Shown one piece after another: positions 7,740 to 14,041 of a stretch of DNA of 18,580 bases. The notes beneath the pieces were generated by a model. That model was not told the DNA's origin, searched no databases, and saw only the letters and a list, made by a program, of their open reading frames with translations. Position 1 is the stretch's first letter. Each line of letters starts with the position of its first letter. Source of the DNA: Sulfurovum sp. (GTDB taxonomy: Bacteria > Campylobacterota > Campylobacteria > Campylobacterales > Sulfurovaceae); the NCBI GenBank assembly GCA_015663065.1, contig DQSX01000082.1:1-18580 (forward strand). The letters run 5' to 3'. The position numbers and the translations under genes are program-made.

Positions 7740-8751
7740 TGCAAGGGCATATATATCGTCAAACTTTTCTAAAGCCTTCCTGACGATTTTTTTGCCTTTT
7801 TTTCTCATTATCTCACTGGTTTATCTTGTTAAAATATCTTCACTGACTGCACAGATACATATTACTTTTGGAGAACTGGTCCTACTCTATTTCTATTCTG
7901 TTCCCGATATTATCTTTTATACGCTGCCCATCTCTTTTGTAGCAGCTTTAGCCAATGTACTCGTAAAACTTTCAACTGACAATGAACTCATCGCACTCTA
8001 TGCACTTGGACTTGCCTCTAAAAAAATACTTGGAGGCCTTCGTATTCTCGGGTTTCTTTTTTCCATCCTGTTGCTTACTATCTCTTTTTTGGGAATGCCT
8101 TTAAGTAAACAGTTCTACAGTGCCTTTAAAGAAGACAAAAAAGCAGAAGCCAAACTCAACATTGTCGCTGGTAAACTGGGACAGAAGTTTGGTGAATATT
8201 ATGTCTATGTCAAAAATAAAAAAGAGAATGATTTTCATGATATTGTTATTTACAACCGTACAGATAAAAATGATGAACAGTTTTTTGCAGCAAAAAAAGG
8301 AAATCTGCATAAACAAAAGAATACTACTTCTTTTTTACTGACAGACGGATATGGCTACACCTATGGAAAAGATAAAATGCAACAGGCGAAGTACCAAACA
8401 TTTGAAGTCTATGACAAAGTCAAAAAAAACAACTTTCATTTTCAGGGGATCCTCGATTTCTGGAGAGAAGCAAAAAAAGACAAAGGCAAACTGCATAAAC
8501 TCCTGTTTTACATTTTTGTCAGTCTCATACCTCTGATCTCTGTCTATCTTGTTGCAGCATTCACAATGATAAATCCACGTTATCAGTCACAAAATACCTT
8601 TGTAGTCATATTTGGAACTGTACTCCTCTTTTATGCACTGGCATCTTCATTACAGAAGTGGGGTACTTTTCCACTACTGTTTGCGGCGATCGCATTTACC
8701 TCTCTTTTAGGCAGATGGCTCTTTCATAAACGGGTTGTCAGATATTTCTGA
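7732..8751 (+). CDS. LptF/LptG-family (YjgP/YjgQ) permease, LPS export
   Basis: The family forms the membrane part of the LptB2FG transporter, which extracts lipopolysaccharide from the inner membrane and passes it to the periplasmic LptC-LptA bridge. The 339 residues show the expected layout: an N-terminal amphipathic start, three membrane helices within about residues 12-120, a periplasmic beta-rich domain from about 125 to 250 (many Lys, Asn and Tyr residues), and three helices from about 258 to the end. The segment TDNELIALYALGLASKKI after helix 2 matches the coupling-helix region of YjgP/YjgQ proteins (T..EL.AL.A.G.S). It overlaps the upstream peptidase gene by 8 nt and truA by 1 nt. LptF and LptG are normally both needed; only one paralogue is here. 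I cannot say which of the two it is. Confidence 0.88.
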   Translation: MVNARAYISSNFSKAFLTIFLPFFLIISLVYLVKISSLTAQIHITFGELVLLYFYSVPDIIFYTLPISFVAALANVLVKLSTDNELIALYALGLASKKILGGLRILGFLFSILLLTISFLGMPLSKQFYSAFKEDKKAEAKLNIVAGKLGQKFGEYYVYVKNKKENDFHDIVIYNRTDKNDEQFFAAKKGNLHKQKNTTSFLLTDGYGYTYGKDKMQQAKYQTFEVYDKVKKNNFHFQGILDFWREAKKDKGKLHKLLFYIFVSLIPLISVYLVAAFTMINPRYQSQNTFVVIFGTVLLFYALASSLQKWGTFPLLFAAIAFTSLLGRWLFHKRVVRYF

Positions 8752-9500
8752 TGCAGACACTTTCATTAAGAGTAAAAGCGGTTATTGCTTATGACGGCAG
8801 TCACTATCTTGGTTTTCAAAAGCAGACAAGTACAAACAATACTATTGCCCATGCCATAGAAAAGGCACTTCGCTCACTACAGATCAAGTCTGACATTGTA
8901 GCAAGCGGACGAACAGATGCAGGAGTGCATGCCACAGGACAGGTCATCCATTTTGATCTGCCTGAATTCTGGTCTGACCTTGATAAGTTAAAAATAAATC
9001 TAAACCGCAAACTTAAAGATATAGAATTTAAACATATCTCTAAAACAGCACCAGACTTTCATGCACGGTTTTGGGCAAAGAAACGTCTGTACCGTTATGT
9101 TTTCAAAACCAGTAAGCCTTCTGTTTTTGAACAGAAATATATCTCTTATTACAGTGATTTCAATGCTGATCTATTGAAAAAAGCACTGTCATACTTTGAA
9201 GGGGAACATGATTTTAAGTACTTTCAAAAAACCGGTACCCTGACCCATACCACTGTGAGAAATATCTATAAAACCCTATACAGGGAAAAAAACGGATATC
9301 ACTACATCTATTTCCAGGCAAACGGTTTTCTGCGAGCACAGGTACGTATGATGGTGCATGCAGCTATCTCCTGTGCCAAAAAAGAGATGACGGAAGCACA
9401 ATTAAGAGAACAGCTGGCATGCAAGGTAAAACACAGCAGTAGACTTGCCCCTCCAGAAGGTCTCTACTTGGCAAGAATATTATATAATGAGAGATATTAA
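8751..9500 (+). CDS. truA: tRNA pseudouridine(38-40) synthase TruA
   Basis: Isomerises uridines 38, 39 and 40 in the anticodon stem-loop of many tRNAs; cytoplasmic. The 249 residues show the TruA pattern: AYDGSHYLGFQKQ (13-25), catalytic aspartate D56 in SGRTDAGVHATGQ, FHARFWAKKRLYRYVF (about residues 100-115) and the late GFLRAQVRMMVHA motif. The length is normal (E. coli 270). The ATG at 8751 shares one base with the TGA of the preceding permease gene, so translation is likely coupled. The cytochrome c gene begins 3 nt after its stop codon. All key residues are present and the assignment is secure. Confidence 0.96.
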   Translation: MQTLSLRVKAVIAYDGSHYLGFQKQTSTNNTIAHAIEKALRSLQIKSDIVASGRTDAGVHATGQVIHFDLPEFWSDLDKLKINLNRKLKDIEFKHISKTAPDFHARFWAKKRLYRYVFKTSKPSVFEQKYISYYSDFNADLLKKALSYFEGEHDFKYFQKTGTLTHTTVRNIYKTLYREKNGYHYIYFQANGFLRAQVRMMVHAAISCAKKEMTEAQLREQLACKVKHSSRLAPPEGLYLARILYNERY

Positions 9501-9503
9501 CGA

Positions 9504-9860
9504 ATGAAAAAACAACTACTTATACCCCTGTTTGGCATGACCATGTTTGCCCATGCAGATATGGCAACACTCTACCTTAAAAATGCCTGTAACTCCTGTC
9601 ACGGTATGTATGGAGAAGGTATGGGCGCATCACCGAGACTTCAGGGTCAAAGAGAAGAGGTACTACTTCGAAGACTCAAAGATCTTCAGAATGGGAAAAC
9701 CCGTTCTGCATTTGGTACGATAATGATATCTTTTGCAAAATCTTTAGATGAAAATGAAACCATAGAGATGGCAAAGTACCTCTCCACTATGAAAAAAGTG
9801 ATTCCCAAAGAACGGTATGAACATGATAGTTTTGACAATACCGGAGATGGTTCGTCATAA
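9504..9860 (+). CDS. Small periplasmic c-type cytochrome
   Basis: A single-haem class I cytochrome c, probably a soluble periplasmic electron carrier of the c553/c4 type. The 118-residue precursor starts with a short signal peptide (MKKQLLIPLFGMTMFAHA, likely cleavage after residue 18). The haem site follows directly: C29-N-S-C32-H33. M74 in GTIMISFAKSL is the best candidate for the sixth iron ligand. The ending EMAKYLSTMKK resembles the last helix of the fold. The tail after about residue 97 is charged and probably disordered. It is the last gene of the glmU operon, 3 nt after truA, although its function is unrelated to its neighbours. The redox partner cannot be deduced from this window. 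Confidence 0.9.
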   Translation: MKKQLLIPLFGMTMFAHADMATLYLKNACNSCHGMYGEGMGASPRLQGQREEVLLRRLKDLQNGKTRSAFGTIMISFAKSLDENETIEMAKYLSTMKKVIPKERYEHDSFDNTGDGSS

Positions 9861-9862
9861 TT

Positions 9863-9878
9863 GAACCCGGAAGGGTCC
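9863..9878. terminator. Weak hairpin between convergent genes, possible terminator
   Basis: GAACCC and GGGTCC flank a GGAA loop, giving a six-pair stem with one mismatch (four perfect pairs next to the loop). It lies in the 26-nt gap between the convergent cytochrome c and DUF2231 genes. There is no real T-run after the stem on the plus strand; on the minus strand only AATTAT follows. It is the only structure in the gap, so it is recorded as a weak candidate. Confidence 0.25.
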
Positions 9879-9886
9879 AAAATGGT

Positions 9887-10735
9887 TTAGTGTGTAGCTA
9901 CTTCCGGTTGGGCTTCAGCAGGTGCCGGAACCACTTCAACTTCAGCTGCAGTCTCTTCACTTGCTGTTTCTGAAGCAACAGGCTCTGCTGCTTTCTCTTC
10001 TGTTACTTCACTTACAGTCTCTTCAACTGCTTTTGTTGCACTTTCTTCTTTTGCCTCAGGAGTTGATTCTGCCGCTGAAGTTTCTTCTGAAACAGCTTTT
10101 TCAGTAGAAGTTTCCTCTGCTGGGGCTTCTGCTTTTTGAGCTTCTGCCGCTTTTGCTGCTTGGGCAGCCTCTTCTTCAGCCTCTTTCTCTTCGGCTATAT
10201 AGTCATTGAGTTCATCCTGGATCTCAAACATTTTGTCATCCATAGTTTTCACGATCTTGACATTTGCTCCGTGTGTATAAACAAGTTCACCACCCTCTTT
10301 TCCTTGTTTAAGTATGCCCGCTACAAAGAAAATAAGGACAACAAGGTAAACAGCCTTCATCAAACCTCTCTGCACCAATGCTGAGAGGAGCTTAAATAGT
10401 AAAACAATTACAGAAGCCAACAAGAGGTACGTACCAAAAAGTTTATGTGCCTTGACTGCTGTCTGTCCATCCTGTGTTAAGATGTCCCAGGCAGCTTTTC
10501 CATCTACGCCTCCAGTGTAATAAGCTGCCACAGCAACCACTAAAGTCAACAGTAATAAAAAGAAAGAGGTTGCACCTATGGCTCTTTTTTTAACGATAAG
10601 GTTCACGATCTCCAACAACAGTACTATCACCGGCAGTGCAATAATAAAGTGTGCTACTGGTGGGTGCATCAATGCAGGTATATCGAATGGTAGTGGTATT
10701 TCCGGTATTTTAAATGGTAGTTCTGGTAAAGTCAT
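9887..10735 (-). CDS. DUF2231-like membrane protein with long Ala/Glu-rich C-terminal tail
   Basis: No function is established for this family. The 282 residues fall into three parts. Residues 1-21 alternate proline and hydrophobic residues (PELPFKIPEIPLPFDIP). Residues 22-150 hold four probable membrane helices and begin with the DUF2231 hallmark LMHPPVAHF (H24 and H29), with a further histidine near 96 (VKAHKLFG); such spaced membrane histidines could bind haem or metal, which is inference. From about residue 178 the protein is a low-complexity tail of roughly 100 residues made mainly of Ala, Glu, Ser, Thr and Val, probably disordered. The ATG at 10735 follows AAGGAAAG. It is convergent with the cytochrome c gene and downstream of hemJ after a 72-nt gap that contains its own promoter candidate. 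The family call is moderately sure. Confidence 0.7.
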   Translation of the reverse strand: MTLPELPFKIPEIPLPFDIPALMHPPVAHFIIALPVIVLLLEIVNLIVKKRAIGATSFFLLLLTLVVAVAAYYTGGVDGKAAWDILTQDGQTAVKAHKLFGTYLLLASVIVLLFKLLSALVQRGLMKAVYLVVLIFFVAGILKQGKEGGELVYTHGANVKIVKTMDDKMFEIQDELNDYIAEEKEAEEEAAQAAKAAEAQKAEAPAEETSTEKAVSEETSAAESTPEAKEESATKAVEETVSEVTEEKAAEPVASETASEETAAEVEVVPAPAEAQPEVATH

Positions 10736-10766
10736 TTTTCTTTCCTTGTATATTTATAGTTGGGGT

Positions 10767-10775
10767 ATTATAACA
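10767..10775 (-). promoter_or_regulatory. Candidate extended -10 promoter of the DUF2231-like gene
   Basis: On the minus strand the bases read TGTTATAAT, identical to the element before ilvA. It lies 31 nt upstream of the ATG at 10735, in the 72-nt gap after hemJ. No clear -35 is seen. It suggests the gene can be transcribed independently of the cvfB-hemJ run. Confidence 0.5.
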
Positions 10776-10807
10776 CAAAAGCATTTATTTTATATACGAT
10801 TTCTTAT

Positions 10808-11242
10808 TTATAGCGGTTTTACAACCACCATGATAACAATAACGATCATAAGCAGTGTCGGTACTTCATTGTAAAATCTAAAATACTTACCGCTTTTGTA
10901 CTCCGGATCATCGATCAGCCTTTTTCGTATGCTGTTCAATGAAAAGCTGTAAGCTACAAGAACAAGTAGGAAAAACAATTTCACATACATCCACAGTCCA
11001 CTCTGAAACAGGTGAGGATTTAGATAAAGCATCACCGCTCCGGAAATGATAGTTGCCCACATTGCAGGGACACCGATATATGCATAGAGTTTATACTCCT
11101 GTATTTTTACCACATGACCAAATGCCAAATTATCCGAATGCTCACGATGATAAATAAAGAGTCGTGGCAGATAAAAAAGCATTGCCATCCATGAGGTAAA
11201 ACTCATCACATGAAATGCCAGTATCCAAGTATAATATTCCAT
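10808..11242 (-). CDS. hemJ: Protoporphyrinogen IX oxidase HemJ (UPF0093)
   Basis: HemJ oxidises protoporphyrinogen IX to protoporphyrin IX, the penultimate step of haem synthesis, in the inner membrane; it replaces HemG/HemY in many proteobacteria. The 144 residues give four membrane helices and the family landmarks: conserved histidine H11 in the first helix (LAFHVMSF), FYLPRLFIYH (about 23-32), the GAVML and WMYVKLFF segments in the middle, and the diagnostic C-terminal block RFYNEVPTLLM followed by VVVKPL. The length is typical. The ATG at 11242 overlaps the stop codon of the upstream nuclease-like gene by one base (TAATG on the minus strand), so translation is probably coupled. Haem demand is consistent with the cytochrome c nearby, but that gene is on the other strand. 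Confidence 0.93.
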   Translation of the reverse strand: MEYYTWILAFHVMSFTSWMAMLFYLPRLFIYHREHSDNLAFGHVVKIQEYKLYAYIGVPAMWATIISGAVMLYLNPHLFQSGLWMYVKLFFLLVLVAYSFSLNSIRKRLIDDPEYKSGKYFRFYNEVPTLLMIVIVIMVVVKPL

Positions 11243-12822
11243 TATTTCTCCAAAATTGTAAAATCTTTTTTGCTGTATATCACCAGCTGCAACTTCTTAT
11301 AATAGCCTAGATGTGCATAGTCTATCTTTAGTTTGGAACTATTTTTGGGCTTCAGTTTTTTGTTTTTGAAATAGAGAGGGATTTTTACACCATTGACGTA
11401 CAAATGGCCATTTTTATACAGACCTGTAATATCTCTCAAAACTTCATTTTGTCTGTTTTCCAAATCTGTAACATAGAAATTTTTCAGGTCTACCTCCCCG
11501 GTTTTCTTTACTTTTACCAGGGCCGTGATCTCTTTTAGCCCCTTATAATTTGAGATCTCTTGTACCCGCAGGTCATACATGCTACCCTCTTCCAGCCCAT
11601 TGACTGAACCGTAGACAAAAATCCCTCTTCCCTCCGCTCTCTGTTTCAAAATGGCATACCGTCCCCGCTTTAAAAGCACAACAGCATTTTTTAATAAAAT
11701 GGGGCGTTCCAGCGTTTCTACCGTATAGAGATATTCAATTGGTTTGGAGAGTAGCGTTCTCTCTTTTTTGTCACTTTTTAAGACACGGTAGGCTTTGGTA
11801 TCAAACAGGGCATAAACAGGCAAATGGTCCGAATAACCTTTTCCTCTGTGTTTACTCCCTTTCATCTGCCAGCGATTGATGTATCCTTTTTTTGTGAACA
11901 GATAGGGTGCTTTAAAAACAGCAAATGAGTTGTTAACATAGTCAATGCCTTTACTGTCAAAAAGGGCAGGCGGCAGTAAAATATGGTCCAAAGTACTTTT
12001 GTTACCATAATATTTATGACTCCACCGTTCTTTAAAAGGCAAGTCCTGCCAAGTGTTATAATGGTAGCCTTTGGCAGCTTTTTTAATTTGTGATTTATCT
12101 AAAAGTTGGTCTTTCTCCACAGTGTTCAGTATGTCTGCAATACCTGTAAGACCATTACTGTCATCAAGTCTTTTTTTCAGTGTCAAATGTGCATTGTAAT
12201 TGGAGTTCAAGTCTCCCATGACAATATATGCTCTTTCATCTGGCAGTCTTTCAAGCCGCTTTTTCAACGCTTTGGCATAAGCCATACGTTTACTCTCATA
12301 CCCTCTTCTGCTTTTTGATTTCCAGTGGTTGACAAAAATATGTAAGACTTCACCCTCTACCTCTATTTGGGCTTCCAATATATTACGCACTCTTGGGGCA
12401 TAACTTACCTCTATATCACTGCTTTTAAGTATGGGGAATCTTGAGAGGAGTGCTACCTGTATAGATGAGCCCTTTTTGTGTGTGATAGCTGCATAATTAT
12501 ATGCACAGCCAACTCGTTTGAGCCGTTTTTGCAAAGCTTCAAAAACAAACCTGTTCTCGATCTCCTGCAAACCCAGTATGTCTGCATTAAGATCACAAAT
12601 AACTTCTGCAGTATGGTCCAGTTTAATATTAACCATTTTTTGGGACCAGTTGTGTTTTCCCGGGATAAACTCATCATATTCTGTACCCTGGACTTTGGCA
12701 TCAAAAAGGTTTTCTACATTGTAGGAAGCAACCTTAAAAGGTGCAGAAAAAAGAAAAAGGGGAAGCAGTAAAAGATAAAGGTATGGCAAAACTACTGCTT
12801 TGAATAGCTGTAATTCCATCAT
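11242..12822 (-). CDS. Secreted endonuclease/exonuclease/phosphatase (EEP) superfamily protein
   Basis: A metal-dependent phosphoesterase fold; many secreted members are DNases, but lipid- or nucleotide-phosphate hydrolysis is possible. The 526 residues begin with a signal peptide (hydrophobic residues 6-25, likely cleavage near A27). The catalytic motifs appear in order: ASYNVENLFD (N35), LGLQEIEN (metal ligand E87), HIFVNHWKSKSRR, VMGDLNSNYN, STLDHILL and YSDHLPVYA near residue 330. A beta-rich C-terminal region of about 180 residues follows, with repeats of the type found in OB-fold extensions of secreted nucleases (KKTGEVDLKNFYV, NGHLYVNGVKIPL); its function is not recognised. Two ATGs lie at 12822 and 12819 after AAGGA; the first is used here. 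It is between cvfB (26 nt upstream) and hemJ (1-nt overlap). The fold is certain and the substrate is not. Confidence 0.85.
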   Translation of the reverse strand: MMELQLFKAVVLPYLYLLLLPLFLFSAPFKVASYNVENLFDAKVQGTEYDEFIPGKHNWSQKMVNIKLDHTAEVICDLNADILGLQEIENRFVFEALQKRLKRVGCAYNYAAITHKKGSSIQVALLSRFPILKSSDIEVSYAPRVRNILEAQIEVEGEVLHIFVNHWKSKSRRGYESKRMAYAKALKKRLERLPDERAYIVMGDLNSNYNAHLTLKKRLDDSNGLTGIADILNTVEKDQLLDKSQIKKAAKGYHYNTWQDLPFKERWSHKYYGNKSTLDHILLPPALFDSKGIDYVNNSFAVFKAPYLFTKKGYINRWQMKGSKHRGKGYSDHLPVYALFDTKAYRVLKSDKKERTLLSKPIEYLYTVETLERPILLKNAVVLLKRGRYAILKQRAEGRGIFVYGSVNGLEEGSMYDLRVQEISNYKGLKEITALVKVKKTGEVDLKNFYVTDLENRQNEVLRDITGLYKNGHLYVNGVKIPLYFKNKKLKPKNSSKLKIDYAHLGYYKKLQLVIYSKKDFTILEK

Positions 12823-12848
12823 TTTTCCTTTCTTAATAGTTATCTAAC

Positions 12849-13715
12849 TTATAAAAGTTTGATCGAATGATCCAATAGAACGATCTTCTTGCTTTCTATC
12901 AGTTCCGTTAAAGTACGTTTGTAATTTTTTTTGCTCAAACCAAAGACTTTTTTAATTTCCTCAGCATCACTTTTGTAAGTAAAAGGCATCTCTCCGCCTG
13001 CTTCTTTCAGCAACGCAATGATCACCCCCTCAGCTTCTCCCAGTTTGGCCTGCTTTCCTATGGGTTGCAAAGAGAGGTCCAGTTTAAAGTCTTTTCTGAC
13101 ATTTTTAATATACACTTTTTTACGGTCACCTACTTTAAGGTCCTCAAATATCTCGTTGCTAAAGAGCATACCTTCATACTGATTGTCTGCAATGACCTTG
13201 TAGCCCAATGGTGTAGGGGCAAGGACAATGGCATCCAGTACTTTGTTCTGGTGTAATCCCTTCATATCCCGGTTAAAGTATTTACCTATTTTCTGTGTAC
13301 CGTAAAGTCTTCCTGTCTGCTCATCCAGACAAACACGCAAAAGGTATTTTTTACCGATGGTAAAATACTCTTTTTGCTGTGAAAGCGGTACAAAAAGGTC
13401 TTTGGGCAATCCCCAGTTCACAAAAGCCCCATACGATTTGTAATCTACCACTGTAAAATAGCCGTATTCACCCAGTTTGGCATACGGCATTTTAGTGGTA
13501 GCCACAGGTCTGTCTTCCGAGTCCGTATAGACAAATACATCCAAAAGTGATCCCATAGGCATTTCATCTTCCATAATGTAAACATTGGGAAGCAGTACTT
13601 CATTGTAGTCTTCTGCCGTCAGGTAATACCCAAAGTCTGTATCACGTTCTATCTTCAGTGTGTTTATCTCACCGATATTGATCTGTTTGTTTCTGATTTT
13701 TTCTCTATTTGACAT
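12849..13715 (-). CDS. cvfB: CvfB-like S1-domain RNA-binding protein
   Basis: CvfB (YitL) proteins bind RNA through S1-like domains and are linked to expression of virulence or stress genes in Staphylococcus; the role in Campylobacterota is unknown. The 288 residues fit the family: S1-like barrels over about 1-65, 75-140 (EYGYFTVVDYKSYGAFVNWG, then PKDLFVPLSQQ) and 145-220 (VLAPTPLGYKVIADNQYEG, then MLFSNEIFEDL), then a C-terminal winged helix from about 225 (GVIIALLKEAGG, FGLSKKNYKRTLTELIES). The ATG at 13715 is preceded by GGAAC 6 nt upstream. The nearest gene downstream is the secreted EEP protein, 26 nt away, so cvfB probably heads a cvfB-EEP-hemJ transcript. A short hairpin lies in its 5' leader. 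Family and domain order are clear. Confidence 0.88.
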   Translation of the reverse strand: MSNREKIRNKQINIGEINTLKIERDTDFGYYLTAEDYNEVLLPNVYIMEDEMPMGSLLDVFVYTDSEDRPVATTKMPYAKLGEYGYFTVVDYKSYGAFVNWGLPKDLFVPLSQQKEYFTIGKKYLLRVCLDEQTGRLYGTQKIGKYFNRDMKGLHQNKVLDAIVLAPTPLGYKVIADNQYEGMLFSNEIFEDLKVGDRKKVYIKNVRKDFKLDLSLQPIGKQAKLGEAEGVIIALLKEAGGEMPFTYKSDAEEIKKVFGLSKKNYKRTLTELIESKKIVLLDHSIKLL

Positions 13716-13738
13716 CTGTTGTTCCGTTTTTTAATGTG

Positions 13739-13755
13739 TTGTGGTCTTCCCACAA
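13739..13755. repeat. Perfect inverted repeat in the cvfB leader
   Basis: TTGTGG, a 5-nt spacer TCTTC and CCACAA form a perfect six-pair stem. There is no T-run on either side, so it is not a standard intrinsic terminator. It would lie at the extreme 5' end of a cvfB mRNA started from the TATACT at 13766-13771. Confidence 0.5.
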
Positions 13756-13765
13756 TTAGTTTGAT

Positions 13766-13771
13766 AGTATA
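13766..13771 (-). promoter_or_regulatory. Candidate -10 element for cvfB
   Basis: TATACT on the minus strand, 50 nt upstream of the cvfB ATG. A transcript would start near 13759, immediately before the hairpin at 13739-13755. No good -35 hexamer is present. The support is the hexamer and position only. Confidence 0.35.
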
Positions 13772-13777
13772 GCTGAA

Positions 13778-14041
13778 TTATCTACTCTCCAGCAAAACCA
13801 AAAACTCTTTTGGATTCATAACCGGCAACTCTGCTTTGGGAAAACCTTTTCGATCTCTTGTCACTATCATATTTGCGCCGGAGTGATACGCGGAATTATA
13901 GAATACAGCATCTTCATAATCTTTATCATTTGCTTCCAAAGCGTCTTGTAATACAACACGGATTACTGATGCTATTTCAAAAAGTTTTAAAAAAGATTGA
14001 ATAGTTTCATGTTTCTCTTTCTTCTTATTTGCTAATGCTTT
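13778..14041 (-). pseudogene. N-terminally truncated PIN-domain (VapC-like) remnant
   Basis: An open frame of 87 codons with no ATG at its beginning reads as the C-terminal part of a PIN-domain ribonuclease: a helix with SFLKLFEIASV, then DALEANDKDYEDAVFYNSA, then ANMIVTRDRKGF and a final PVMNPKEFLVLLES. This is the family pattern of an acidic D-[FY]-EDA-x2-[YF] helix followed by I-V-T-R-[ND]-x-K-x-F. The first 40-50 residues of a PIN domain, which carry the first catalytic aspartate, are absent; the frame is closed by TAA at 14042-14044. No start codon precedes the conserved part, and no antitoxin gene is adjacent. Its upstream end overlaps the last codons of dsbD by 17 nt in another frame. 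It is most likely a non-functional scar of a lost toxin-antitoxin or stand-alone PIN gene. Confidence 0.75.

Noticed and set aside
9890..10200. Repetitive DNA as a tandem repeat or CRISPR-like array, with leucine-rich ORFs on the plus strand
   Set aside because: The repetition comes from Ala/Glu/Ser/Thr codons of the DUF2231-like tail; there is no constant repeat unit or spacer, and the plus-strand ORFs are shadows.
13739..13755. Hairpin as the terminator of dsbD or the PIN remnant
   Set aside because: No T-run follows on the minus strand, and the stem is only six pairs.
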